A DNA stretch of 64,000 bases from the NCBI GenBank assembly GCA_049324875.1, contig JBMONC010000028.1, positions 45,784-109,783 on the forward strand, in the 5' to 3' direction. Shown piece by piece: positions 26,869-35,008 of the stretch. Below the pieces are notes generated by a model. It was not told the origin of the DNA. It saw only the letters and a program-made list of their open reading frames with translations, and did no database searches. Position 1 is the first letter of the stretch. The number at the start of each line of letters is the position of its first letter. Made by a program: the position numbers and the translations under genes. The DNA comes from JAWLHU01 sp049324875 (GTDB lineage: Bacteria; Bacillota; Sulfobacillia; Symbiobacteriales; Symbiobacteriaceae).

Positions 26869-28116
26869 ATGTCGCCGGATGATCTTGTCCTGTACCATTC
26901 CTGGAGCGAAACCGACGCAGGGCGGGCGATGACGCTCTTCCTCCAGGCGCCGCCGGGCGGGCCGGAGGTCCGGAGCGCCTACCTCCGCCTGGTGCGGGCG
27001 CTCTTCGCCGCCGGGCCGGTAGCCGGGCCCACCGCCGACGCCTGGCAGAACCTGCTGATCCAGCAGATCCTGCTGGAGGAGAACGCCTTCACCCTTGCCG
27101 TCGAGCCCTCCCGGGCCCTGCTGGAGGCGGCCCGGCACGACCTGCGTCGCCTCCACATACTCTTCCGGATGACCGGGGAGGTCTGCCGGGAGCGGGCGGG
27201 CGGCGGTGGTCTGCCCACCTGGGCCGGCTGGGTCCCGGCGGAGGGGGCCGGCTTCGTCCCCCCCGCCTGCGAGGCGATGGCCCGCCGGCTGGCCGAGGCG
27301 GAGGACTGGGGCGCCCTGGCGGAGGAGCTGGCCGCCTACCACGCCCGTCACGGCGCCGGGGTGGTGAGCCGCTCCTGGTTCCTGCACTGGGACGGCGCCC
27401 GCCTCCAGCCGGTGGCCGACCCCGACCTGATCCAGCTCGACGACCTGGTGGGGCTGGCGGAGCAGAAAGCCGCCCTGCTGGCCAACACCGAGCCCTTCGT
27501 CCAGGGCGCCCCCGGCAACAACCTGCTGCTCTACGGCCCCCGGGGCACCGGCAAGTCCTCGCTGGTCCGCTCCCTGGCCCTGCGCTTCGGCCCCCGGGGG
27601 CTCCGGCTGGTGGAGGTGGGGCGGGCGCACCTGGGCAGCATGGTGGAGCTCTTCCGGGTGCTGAAGGCGCACCGGCAGCGCTTCATCGTCTTCCTGGACG
27701 ACCTGGCCTTCGATGCGGATGATGCCGAGTACCGGGCCTTCAAGTCGACCCTGGAGGGGGCGCTGGAGCGGCGCCCCGCCAACCTGCTGCTCTACGCCAC
27801 CACCAACCGGCGCCACATGATCCCCGAGCGCTGGGCCGACCGGAACAGCCCGGATGTGGCCGAGGTGCACGGGCAGGACGCGCTGGAGGAGAAGCTCTCC
27901 CTGGCCGACCGGTTCGGCAAGTCGATCCTCTTCCTGCGCCCCAGCCAGGAGGAGTACCTGGCGATCGTGGAGCGGCTGGCCGCCCAGCGTGGGCTGCCCA
28001 TCACCGGCGAGGAGCTGCGGCAGGCGGCGATCCGCTGGGCGCTCTGGCAGAACGCCCCGTCGGGGCGGGCCGCCCGGCAGTTCGTCGACGACCTGGCCGG
28101 CCGGATGGGGAGGTGA
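26869..28116 (+). CDS. DUF815-family AAA+ ATPase
   Basis: The 415-residue protein has a helical N-terminal region (about 1-185) and an AAA+ module with Walker A G-P-R-G-T-G-K-S-S near residue 224 and Walker B F-I-V-F-L-D-D-L near 272. A Y-A-T-T-N-R-R sensor-1 stretch follows, then a C-terminal lid ending A-R-Q-F-V-D-D-L. This matches DUF815, a widespread ATPase family without a firm function. It is followed after four bases by a WYL-domain regulator, with which it forms an operon, and is divergent from the small helical protein gene. Confidence 0.88.
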   Translation: MSPDDLVLYHSWSETDAGRAMTLFLQAPPGGPEVRSAYLRLVRALFAAGPVAGPTADAWQNLLIQQILLEENAFTLAVEPSRALLEAARHDLRRLHILFRMTGEVCRERAGGGGLPTWAGWVPAEGAGFVPPACEAMARRLAEAEDWGALAEELAAYHARHGAGVVSRSWFLHWDGARLQPVADPDLIQLDDLVGLAEQKAALLANTEPFVQGAPGNNLLLYGPRGTGKSSLVRSLALRFGPRGLRLVEVGRAHLGSMVELFRVLKAHRQRFIVFLDDLAFDADDAEYRAFKSTLEGALERRPANLLLYATTNRRHMIPERWADRNSPDVAEVHGQDALEEKLSLADRFGKSILFLRPSQEEYLAIVERLAAQRGLPITGEELRQAAIRWALWQNAPSGRAARQFVDDLAGRMGR

Positions 28117-28120
28117 TCCC

Positions 28121-29092
28121 ATGAGGGCCGACCGGCTGCTCTCGATCCTGCTCCTGCTCCAGGTCCACCGGCGGATGACCGCCGGCGAGCTGGCCCGGCG
28201 GCTGGAGGTCTCCGAGCGGACGATCCACCGGGACATGGAGGCGCTCTCCGCCGCCGGGGTGCCGGTCTACGCCGAGCGGGGCAGCGGCGGGGGCTGGGCG
28301 CTGCCCGAGGGCTACGAGACCAACCTGACCGGGATGACCCCGGCGGAGGTGGCCTCCTTCTTCGTCAAGCCGCTCCGGGTGCTCTCCGACCTGGGGCTGG
28401 ACCGGGCCTCGGAGGCCGCGATGGTCAAGCTGATCGCCTCCCTGCCCCCCGTGGTCCGGCGGGACGCCGAGCACGCCCGCCGGCGCTTCCTGGTGGACAC
28501 CGCCAGCTGGCGGGGCGGGGGCGACCCGGTCCCCTGCCTGCCCATCATCCAGGTGGCGGTCTGGCAGGACCGGAAGCTGAAGATCCGCTACGAGAAGGGG
28601 GACGGCACCCTCTCCGAGCGGGTGGTGGACCCGCTGGGGCTGGTGGCCAAGGGCACCACCTGGTACCTGGTGGCGCTGGACGGGCAGGTCAAGTCCTTCC
28701 GGCTCTCCCGGGTGCGGGAGGCAGAGGTGCTGGAGCTGCCCGCCGCCCGGCCCGACTCCTTCGACCTGGCGGCCTACTGGGAGCAGTCCAAGAGCGAGTT
28801 CGTCACCGCCCTGCCCCAGTACCAGGCGACGGTGCGGGTCAACCCCGCCATCCTCCGCCGGATGCGCTTCTCCGAGCGCTTCGCCCGCATTGAGCGGGTG
28901 GAGCCGCCCGACCCGACCGGCTGGCAGCGGGTCCAGATCCGCTTCGAGACCGAGGAGGAGGCCTGCGGCTACGCCCTCTCCTTTGGTCCCGACCTGGAGG
29001 TGCTGGAGCCGCCCGCCCTGCGGGAGCGGGTGGTGGCGGCGGCCCGGGCCCTGCTCAGCCAATACGAAGCCAACAGCCCTGCTCCCCGGTGA
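28121..29092 (+). CDS. WYL-domain transcriptional regulator (DeoR-type HTH)
   Basis: The 323-residue protein has an N-terminal HTH_11/DeoR-like helix-turn-helix (about residues 1-55: M-T-A-G-E-L-A-R-R-L-E-V-S-E-R-T-I-H-R-D-M). A WYL domain follows at about 145-215, with the motif itself in T-T-W-Y-L-V-A, then a WCX-type C-terminal domain. WYL proteins sense nucleic acids or nucleotides and regulate stress or defence genes. GGGGAGGTGAT overlaps the end of the upstream DUF815 gene, showing translational coupling. The final codons form the left arm of the terminator. Confidence 0.9.
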   Translation: MRADRLLSILLLLQVHRRMTAGELARRLEVSERTIHRDMEALSAAGVPVYAERGSGGGWALPEGYETNLTGMTPAEVASFFVKPLRVLSDLGLDRASEAAMVKLIASLPPVVRRDAEHARRRFLVDTASWRGGGDPVPCLPIIQVAVWQDRKLKIRYEKGDGTLSERVVDPLGLVAKGTTWYLVALDGQVKSFRLSRVREAEVLELPAARPDSFDLAAYWEQSKSEFVTALPQYQATVRVNPAILRRMRFSERFARIERVEPPDPTGWQRVQIRFETEEEACGYALSFGPDLEVLEPPALRERVVAAARALLSQYEANSPAPR

Positions 29093-29103
29093 GCAGGGCT
29101 GTT
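29072..29103 (+). terminator. Terminator overlapping the stop codon of the WYL gene
   Basis: AACAGCCCTGCTC (29072-29084) pairs perfectly with GAGCAGGGCTGTT (29091-29103). The loop CCCGGT and first stem bases contain the TGA stop at 29090-29092. The last residues of the protein are thus encoded by the stem. No long T tract follows. Confidence 0.75.
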
Positions 29104-29121
29104 CCGCGGACAGGGCGGAGC

Positions 29122-29291
29122 AACCTGGGCGCCGGCAGCGCCGCCGGCGATGCCGTCCGGTTTGACCAGGCGGTCTGGTGGGGGACGCCGCCGCGGGCGA
29201 TGTGGGCGGCAGCTATCCGACGCTGGCGGTGACCGGGCTTCACGGACGGCTGGTGACCGCCACCGCCCCCGTCTTCAGCGACTGCCCGTAG
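29122..29291 (+). pseudogene. Decayed remnant of a tail-fibre/collagen-like repeat protein
   Basis: From 29122 one frame reads N-L-G-A-G-S-A-A-G-D-A-V-R-F-D-Q, and from about 29166 another frame reads G-D-V-G-G-S-Y-P-T-L-A-V-T-G-L-H-G-R up to a stop at 29291. These phrases resemble consecutive motifs of phage tail-fibre and related repeat proteins (N-L-G-x-P-x-x-x-x-D-A-V, then G-D-x-x-G-x-Y-P-x-x-x-V-x-x-I-x-G-R). They lie in different frames with no start, so this is a frameshifted fragment. Confidence 0.5.
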
Positions 29292-29330
29292 GTTTCACAA
29301 CCGCCCCGCCATGCCATACTAGGGCTGGGG

Positions 29331-29681
29331 GTGGGGAATGTGGATCAGATGCAGGAGTTGCTGGAAGCCAGCTTCAAGCGGCTGGAGGGGCTGATTGGCG
29401 AGGTGAAGGAGTTGCGGTTCAAGATCAAGGATGTGCAGGGCGATATCGACGGCCTGCGTTCCGCCATCAAGGAGAGCCGGCAGGATGACCAGCAGGGCGC
29501 CGGCCGCCAGGGGGGTCAGGGCCCGCAGCGCTACCAGCTCCAGCAGAGGCAGCAAGGGCAGGGCGGCGACGACCTGGAGAAGCGGCTGACCCGGATCGAG
29601 GACCGCCTGGACTACCTGTCGCAGCGGTGGATGGAGGTCGACGAGACCCTCTACAAGCTGCACCGCAAGGAGTATCACTAG
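29331..29681 (+). CDS. Small coiled-coil protein with Gln/Gly-rich linker
   Basis: The 116-residue protein (113 if the GTG at 29340 is the start) has a heptad-patterned N-terminal helix (about 5-50), a Gln/Gly-rich linker (about 52-78), and a second short coiled coil (about 80-112). No catalytic motif is visible and I do not recognise the family. The start is weakly defined, with a G-rich stretch upstream but no AGGAGG. A good terminator follows. Confidence 0.65.
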   Translation: MGNVDQMQELLEASFKRLEGLIGEVKELRFKIKDVQGDIDGLRSAIKESRQDDQQGAGRQGGQGPQRYQLQQRQQGQGGDDLEKRLTRIEDRLDYLSQRWMEVDETLYKLHRKEYH

Positions 29682-29690
29682 CTGACCACC

Positions 29691-29724
29691 GATCCCCGTC
29701 CGCTTGGGCGGGGATCTTTCTTTG
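29691..29724 (+). terminator. Rho-independent terminator of the coiled-coil gene
   Basis: GATCCCCG (29691-29698) pairs with CGGGGATC (29709-29716), with further CC/GG pairing inside the loop, followed by TTTCTTTG. Confidence 0.85.
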
Positions 29725-29754
29725 GTCATGCAGAGAAGTGGGGGCGTTCATTTT

Positions 29755-30001
29755 GCCACGGATTACACGGATTACACGGATGAAGACACATAACAAACAA
29801 TGATTTTTACGGGTGTGCTGGTGCGACGCACCGCGGTATGACGGTTACCCCACCAGCACTACGGATGACATGGGCACGGACCCCCACTCCGTGTCACCAC
29901 CATGGTGCGGTGCTTCGCACCGGCACCACGAATGAAAAGGGCGCCACCCACATTTTTGTAATGTATTTGGTTTTATCCGTGTAATCCGTGTAATCCGTGG
30001 C
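29755..30001. repeat. Palindromic intergenic repeat element, copy 3 (247 bp)
   Basis: This is a near-complete copy. The left end GCCACGGATTACACGGA and right end TCCGTGTAATCCGTGGC are inverted repeats with extra tandem units. Two internal hairpins in inverted orientation are GGTGC-GAC-GCACC at 29820-29832 and GGTGC-TTC-GCACC at 29909-29921. The whole element can fold as one long imperfect palindrome. It separates the coiled-coil gene's terminator from the beta-lactamase-family gene. Confidence 0.88.
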
Positions 30002-30091
30002 AAGGAAAACGCGTCGACCATCCCCTGGCAGGAACTCTGCATACCCCTCCGAGAATAGCAGATGCACAGCCAGGGACGGGAGGATGGGACG

Positions 30092-31459
30092 ATGTTGTTC
30101 GATGAAGCTACGCGTGCCGGCAAGTTCGCTGAACTCTGCGAGAAGCTGACCGCCCTCATGGAGGAACACCGGGTGCCGGGGGTGGCCGTGGGGCTGCTGG
30201 TGGACGGCCGGGAGTACCTCCGGGGCCTCGGGGTCACCAGCGTGGAGAACCCGCTGCCGGTCACGGAGGAGACCCTCTTCCAGATCGGCTCCGTGACCAA
30301 GACCTTCACCGCCACGGCGCTGATGCGGCTGGCGGAGCAGGGTCGGCTTGACCTGGAAGCCCCCGTCCGGCGCTACCTGCCCGACTTTCAGGTGGCCGAT
30401 GAGGCCACCGCCGCCGCCGTCACCGTCCGCCACCTGCTGACCCACGTGGCCGGCTGGCCGGGGGATCTCTTCGTTGACACCGGCAACGGCGACGACGCCG
30501 TGGCCAAGTACGTGGCCGGGATGGCCAAGCTGGAGCAGATCACCCCGCTGGGCGAGCTCTGGACCTACAACAACGCCGCCTTCGTGGTGGCCGGGCGGGT
30601 GCTGGAGGTGGTCGCCGGCAAGAGCTACGAGGCGGCGGTCAAGGAGCTGCTGCTGCAGCCGCTCGGCATGAGCCGCTCCTTCTTCTTCCCCGCCGAGGTG
30701 ATGATCCACCGCTTTGCCGTCGGCCACATGCTGCGGGAGGAGGGGCTGGAGATCGCCCGCCCCTGGAACATCCCCCGGAGCAGCAACCCCGCCGGCGGGC
30801 TGGTCAGCACCGTGACCGACCTGCTCCGCTACGCCCGCTTCCAGATGGGGGACGGCCGGGCGGAGTCGGGGGAGCGGCTGCTCACGCCCGAGTCGCTCCG
30901 GCTGCTGCAGACCCCGGTGGTGGCGGCGAGCAACGGCCAGCGGATGGCGCTCAGCTGGTTCATCGAGGAGGTCGGGGGCGTCCGCTTCGCCGGCCACGGC
31001 GGGGCCACCTTCGGCCAGATGACCCTCTTCTGGATGGCGCCCGAGCAGGGAGTGGCCCTGGCGATCCTGACCAACGGGCAGCGGGGCAACGCCCTGAACA
31101 CGGCGGCCAGCGCCTGGGTCCGCAAGGAGCTCCTGGGGGTGGCTGCCGAGCAGCCGGAGCCGCTGGACCTGCCCGAGGCCGAGCTGGCCCCCTATGCCGG
31201 GCGCTATGAGCACGAGGGGGCGGTGATCCACCTGGAAGCCCGGGGGAACCGGCTGATCGCCCGGGTGATCCCCAAGCAGCTGGAGGTGCTGGAGACCAAG
31301 CCGAAGGAGGAGCCGCCCGTCGCCGCCGCGCTGACCGGCAAGGACCGGCTGCTGATCCTGGAGGGGCCGATGAAGGGCGGCCGCGGCGAGTTCCTCACCA
31401 CCTCCGACGGCCGCCGCTGGCTGCGGGTCGGGGTCCGGGCCTACGAGCTGAAAAAGTAG
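30092..31459 (+). CDS. Beta-lactamase-family serine hydrolase (class C/PBP-like)
   Basis: The 455-residue protein has all three active-site motifs of the class C beta-lactamase/esterase/DD-peptidase fold: Ser67-Val-Thr-Lys70, Tyr159-Asn-Asn, and His302-Gly-Gly, which replaces K-T-G. A C-terminal lipocalin-like domain (about 365-455) follows. No signal peptide is evident, so a cytosolic esterase or peptidase is more likely than antibiotic resistance. ATG 30092 is eight bases after GGGAGG. Confidence 0.9.
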   Translation: MLFDEATRAGKFAELCEKLTALMEEHRVPGVAVGLLVDGREYLRGLGVTSVENPLPVTEETLFQIGSVTKTFTATALMRLAEQGRLDLEAPVRRYLPDFQVADEATAAAVTVRHLLTHVAGWPGDLFVDTGNGDDAVAKYVAGMAKLEQITPLGELWTYNNAAFVVAGRVLEVVAGKSYEAAVKELLLQPLGMSRSFFFPAEVMIHRFAVGHMLREEGLEIARPWNIPRSSNPAGGLVSTVTDLLRYARFQMGDGRAESGERLLTPESLRLLQTPVVAASNGQRMALSWFIEEVGGVRFAGHGGATFGQMTLFWMAPEQGVALAILTNGQRGNALNTAASAWVRKELLGVAAEQPEPLDLPEAELAPYAGRYEHEGAVIHLEARGNRLIARVIPKQLEVLETKPKEEPPVAAALTGKDRLLILEGPMKGGRGEFLTTSDGRRWLRVGVRAYELKK

Positions 31460-31469
31460 CCATCCCCTC

Positions 31470-31503
31470 TGGACAAACATGCGCATAGGTGTATAATTAT
31501 GCA
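31470..31503 (+). promoter_or_regulatory. Sigma-A promoter overlapped by an ArgR-type ARG box
   Basis: TGGACA (31470-31475) and TATAAT (31492-31497) are 16 bases apart. TGTATAATTATGCA (31490-31503) covers the -10 and matches 12 of 14 positions of the TGAATWWWWATTCA ARG-box core. Binding of an arginine repressor here would block transcription of the amino-acid importer. Box identity rests on pattern alone and no second adjacent box is clear. Confidence 0.65.
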
Positions 31504-31540
31504 TCATCACCCTGCATGCAGATGTCTGGAGGAAAACGTT

Positions 31541-32365
31541 ATGAAGCGCATGTTCCTGGCCCTCACCGCCGGCGTCCTGGCCCTGTCGATCCTCGCCGGC
31601 TGCGGCGGCGCCAAGCCGGCCGCCGAGGCCCCCGCTGCCGAGAAGCCCGCTGCCGAGAAGCCCGCTGAGAAGTCCGCCACGCCCACCATCGACCGGATCA
31701 AGAAGGAAGGCAAGCTGGTGATCGGCACCTCGCCCGACTACCCGCCCTACGAGTCCCTGGACAAGGACAACAAGGTGGTCGGTTTCGACATCGACATCAT
31801 GCAGGAAGTGGCCAACAAGCTGGGCGTCAAGCTGGAGATCGAGCAGATGGCCTTCGGCGGCCTGCTCGCCGCCCTGCAGGCCGGCAAGTTCGACATCATG
31901 GCCGCCGGCGTCTCGGTCACCGAGGAGCGGAAGAAGGCGGTCGACTTCTCCGATCCGTACATCGTCGGCAGCAACGCCGTGGTGGTCCACCAGGACTTCA
32001 CCGGCACCATCAGCAAGCTGGAGGACCTGGCCGGCAAGAAGGTGGCGGTCCAGCTGGGCACCGTGCAGGCGGAGGCGGTCGCCAAGGTGAACGGCGCCAC
32101 CGTCAAGGAGTACAACCTCTTCACCGAGGCCGCCTCGGCGGTCAGCTCCAAGCAGGCCGACGCCATGTTCATCTCCGGCTTCGTGGCCAAGTCCTTCGTC
32201 AAGGCTGACCCCAACCTGAAGGTGGTCTGGGAGACCCCGGCGGACGACACCGCCTACGCCCTGCGCAAGGACACCCCGGACCTGACCAAGGTGGTCAACG
32301 AGGTGCTGGCCGAGCTGAAGCAGTCCGGCAAGATGGACCAGCTGATCAACAAGTGGTTCAAGTAG
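31541..32365 (+). CDS. Amino-acid ABC transporter substrate-binding lipoprotein
   Basis: The 274-residue protein has a signal peptide with lipobox L-A-G-C (Cys21), an Ala/Pro/Lys/Glu tether (about 24-47), and an SBP_bac_3 domain. That domain opens with L-V-I-G-T-S-P-D-Y-P-P-Y-E, contains G-F-D-I-D-I, and later Y-I-V-G-S-N-A-V-V-V. It would capture a polar amino acid outside the cell. ATG 31541 lies eight bases after GGAGGA. The ARG-box-like promoter suggests arginine or another basic amino acid as ligand. Confidence 0.93.
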   Translation: MKRMFLALTAGVLALSILAGCGGAKPAAEAPAAEKPAAEKPAEKSATPTIDRIKKEGKLVIGTSPDYPPYESLDKDNKVVGFDIDIMQEVANKLGVKLEIEQMAFGGLLAALQAGKFDIMAAGVSVTEERKKAVDFSDPYIVGSNAVVVHQDFTGTISKLEDLAGKKVAVQLGTVQAEAVAKVNGATVKEYNLFTEAASAVSSKQADAMFISGFVAKSFVKADPNLKVVWETPADDTAYALRKDTPDLTKVVNEVLAELKQSGKMDQLINKWFK

Positions 32366-32435
32366 CCCGAGGAATGCGAGCTGCGGGGGACGGCCATGCC
32401 GCCCCCCTCCGCTACGTTTGGGGGAGAGCAATCCG

Positions 32436-33089
32436 ATGACGATGGAGTTGATCCTCGAATCCCTGCCGCTGATGCTGCAGGGCGCCCTGATGACCCTGAA
32501 GATCGTGGCGCTCTCGGGCACCATGGGCATCATCTTCGGCACGGTGCTGGGCCTGGGCCGGGTCTCGGGCATCCGGTGGCTGTCGGCGCCGATCACCGCT
32601 TACATTGAAGTGATCCGCGGCACCCCGCTCTACACCCAGCTGCTCCTGGTGGTCTTCGGCATCCCGCAGATCACCGGGATCAACTATGAGGAGTTCCCGG
32701 CGGCGGTGATCACCATCGGCCTGAACTCCAGCGCCTACGTGGCCGAGATCATGCGGGCGGGCATCCAGTCGATCGACAAGGGGCAGATGGAGGCCGGCCG
32801 CTCCCTGGGCATGTCCCACGGCCAGGTGATGTGGGACATCATCCTGCCGCAGGCCTTCAAGCGGGTGATCCCTCCCCTGGTCAATGAGATGATCTCGCTG
32901 ATCAAGGAGTCCTCCCTGGTGGCAGCCATCTCCCTGGTGGAGCTGACCCGCACCGCCCAGATGATCGCCAGCCGCACCTACAAGCCCTTCCCACCCTACA
33001 TTCTTTCCGCGCTGATCTACCTGGTGATGACCCTCACCCTCTCGCAGATCGCCAGCGCCCTGGAGAGGAGGATGCGGGCCAGTGATTAA
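32436..33089 (+). CDS. Amino-acid ABC transporter permease (HisMQ family)
   Basis: The 217-residue membrane protein has about five hydrophobic segments, the family motif Y-I-E-V-I-R-G-T-P-L near residue 55, and the cytoplasmic coupling EAA-type loop (M-E-A-G-R-S-L-G-M-S) near 120. Its stop overlaps the GTG start of the ATPase gene by eight bases. A second ATG two codons in is also possible. Confidence 0.93.
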   Translation: MTMELILESLPLMLQGALMTLKIVALSGTMGIIFGTVLGLGRVSGIRWLSAPITAYIEVIRGTPLYTQLLLVVFGIPQITGINYEEFPAAVITIGLNSSAYVAEIMRAGIQSIDKGQMEAGRSLGMSHGQVMWDIILPQAFKRVIPPLVNEMISLIKESSLVAAISLVELTRTAQMIASRTYKPFPPYILSALIYLVMTLTLSQIASALERRMRASD

Positions 33090-33810
33090 GATTCAAGGAC
33101 TGCACAAGAAGTTCGGCAAGCTCCACGTCCTGAAGGGGATCGACCTGGAGGTCGGGCAGGGCGAGGTGGTCTGTGTCATCGGCCCCTCCGGCTCCGGCAA
33201 GTCCACCCTGCTCCGCTGCATCAACCGGCTGGAGGCGCCCACCGAGGGCACGGTCTCGGTGGCCGGCACCCCGGTCCCCAGCGGCGGCAAGGCGCTGGAT
33301 CAGGTCCGGGAGGAGCTGGGCATGGTCTTCCAGCGCTTCAACCTCTTCCCCCACAAGACGGCGCTGCAGAACGTCACCCTCGGCCCGATCCGGGTCCGGA
33401 AGATGGAGCCCTCCGCCGCCGAGGCGCTGGGCCTGCAGCTCCTGGAGAAGGTGGGGCTGGCCGACAAGGCGAACGCCTACCCGGCGCACCTCTCGGGCGG
33501 CCAGCAGCAGCGGGTGGCGATCGCCCGGGCCCTGGCGATGCAGCCCAAGGCGATGCTCTTCGACGAGCCGACCTCCGCCCTGGACCCCGAACTGGTGGGC
33601 GAGGTGCTGGAGGTGATGAAGGCCCTGGCCCGGGAGGGGATGACCATGATGGTGGTCACCCACGAGATGGGCTTCGCCCGCGAGGTGGCCCACCGGGTGA
33701 TCTTCATGGACGAGGGCCGGATCGTCGAGGAGGGGCCGCCGGAGCAGATCTTCCGGGAGCCCCGGGAGGAGCGGACCCGAACCTTCCTGCGAAAGGTGCT
33801 GCATCCCTGA
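33082..33810 (+). CDS. Amino-acid ABC transporter ATP-binding protein
   Basis: The 242-residue ATPase shows Walker A G-P-S-G-S-G-K-S-T near residue 34, the signature L-S-G-G-Q-Q-Q-R, Walker B L-F-D-E-P-T-S-A-L-D and the switch His in V-V-T-H-E-M. It is the GlnQ/HisP/ArtP type for polar amino acids. It begins with GTG inside the permease gene, and its stop shares a base with the next start. Confidence 0.95.
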   Translation: MIKIQGLHKKFGKLHVLKGIDLEVGQGEVVCVIGPSGSGKSTLLRCINRLEAPTEGTVSVAGTPVPSGGKALDQVREELGMVFQRFNLFPHKTALQNVTLGPIRVRKMEPSAAEALGLQLLEKVGLADKANAYPAHLSGGQQQRVAIARALAMQPKAMLFDEPTSALDPELVGEVLEVMKALAREGMTMMVVTHEMGFAREVAHRVIFMDEGRIVEEGPPEQIFREPREERTRTFLRKVLHP

Positions 33811-35006
33811 TGAGGATCTTCCCGCCGCACGTGGAGCAAGCCCTGGCCTACGACCCACCCGGCTCCTGGATGCCGCCGCTCCCGCCGGGCTGCATCCGGC
33901 TGAGCGCCGGCTACCCCTTCCCGGAGTCGGTGCCGGCCGCCGAGCTGGCCCAGGCGACCGCCGCCCTGGTGGCGGCGGAGGGTGACCTGCCCTTCCACTA
34001 CCTGGGCAGCCCCTCCATGAACCGGCTGGCCGAATTGCTGGCCGCCCGCTGCGCCCAGCGCGGCATGCCGGTGGGACAGGGCGAGCTGCTGGTGACCGCC
34101 GGCGCCGCCCAGGCGCTGGACCTGGCTGCCCGCGCCCTGCTGGGCCCGGCCGATCTGGTGGCGGTGGAGGCCCCTACTTATATGGAAGCGTTGGAGATCT
34201 TCCGGAACTACACCCCGGCGATCGTGGGCTACCCGGTGGACGGCGACGGCCTGCAGACCGACCTGCTGGCCGCCGACCTGGCCGCCCGCCGGGCGGCCGG
34301 GAGGCCGCTGCCCAGGCTGCTCTACACCATCGCCTCCTTCCAGAACCCCACCGGGGCGACCCTCCCGCCCGAGCGGAGGCAGCAGCTGCTGGCCCTGGCG
34401 GCCGAGTACGACTTCTGGATCCTGGAGGATGACGCCTACGGCGAGCTGGCCTACGGCCCGGTCCCCACGCCCCTGCGGGCGATGCCCGGCGGCGACCGGG
34501 TGATCCACGTCGGCTCCCTCTCCAAGCTGATCGCCCCCGGCCTGCGGGTTGGCTGGGCGCTGGCCCGGCCCGAGATCATCCGGGCGATGGGGCTCTACAA
34601 GAAGGACCTGGAGGCCCCCTTCGCCATGGCGGTGACCGCCCGCTACCTGGAGGGTATCGACCTGGAGCAGCGGCTCGCCTGGCTGCGGGCGCAGTACCGG
34701 GCCCGCCGGGACCACCTGCTGGGCGCCCTGCGCTCGCAGATGCCCGAGTGGGTCAGCTGGACCGAGCCCCAGGGGGGCTTCTTCGTCTGGCTCCACACCC
34801 CGGGGGTGGACACAGCGGCGCTCCTGGACCGGGCGCTGCAGGCGGGCGTGGCCTACGTGCCCGGCAAGTACTTCTACTTCGGCGGGGAGCCCCGGGACCA
34901 TTTGCGGCTCTCCTTCAGCTACCTCCCGCCAGAGCAGGTAGAGCGGGGCGTGGTATTCCTCGCTGGGGTCCTGCGTAGATCTGGCCGCGGATTCCCCGGA
35001 ACATGA
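33810..35006 (+). CDS. PLP-dependent aminotransferase (class I/II, LysN/MocR-like core)
   Basis: The 398-residue fold-type I aminotransferase has the PLP Lys239 in G-S-L-S-K, the Q-N-P-T-G substrate/cofactor motif near 180, and a C-terminal R-L-S-F-S-Y segment with the carboxylate-binding Arg. It resembles 2-aminoadipate/branched-chain aminotransferases and the catalytic half of MocR regulators but has no N-terminal HTH. One-base overlap (TGATG) with the ABC ATPase makes it the fourth gene of the uptake operon, so it probably transaminates the imported amino acid. Its stop is two bases before a repeat element, which may have altered the C-terminus. Confidence 0.88.
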   Translation: MRIFPPHVEQALAYDPPGSWMPPLPPGCIRLSAGYPFPESVPAAELAQATAALVAAEGDLPFHYLGSPSMNRLAELLAARCAQRGMPVGQGELLVTAGAAQALDLAARALLGPADLVAVEAPTYMEALEIFRNYTPAIVGYPVDGDGLQTDLLAADLAARRAAGRPLPRLLYTIASFQNPTGATLPPERRQQLLALAAEYDFWILEDDAYGELAYGPVPTPLRAMPGGDRVIHVGSLSKLIAPGLRVGWALARPEIIRAMGLYKKDLEAPFAMAVTARYLEGIDLEQRLAWLRAQYRARRDHLLGALRSQMPEWVSWTEPQGGFFVWLHTPGVDTAALLDRALQAGVAYVPGKYFYFGGEPRDHLRLSFSYLPPEQVERGVVFLAGVLRRSGRGFPGT

Positions 35007-35008
35007 CG

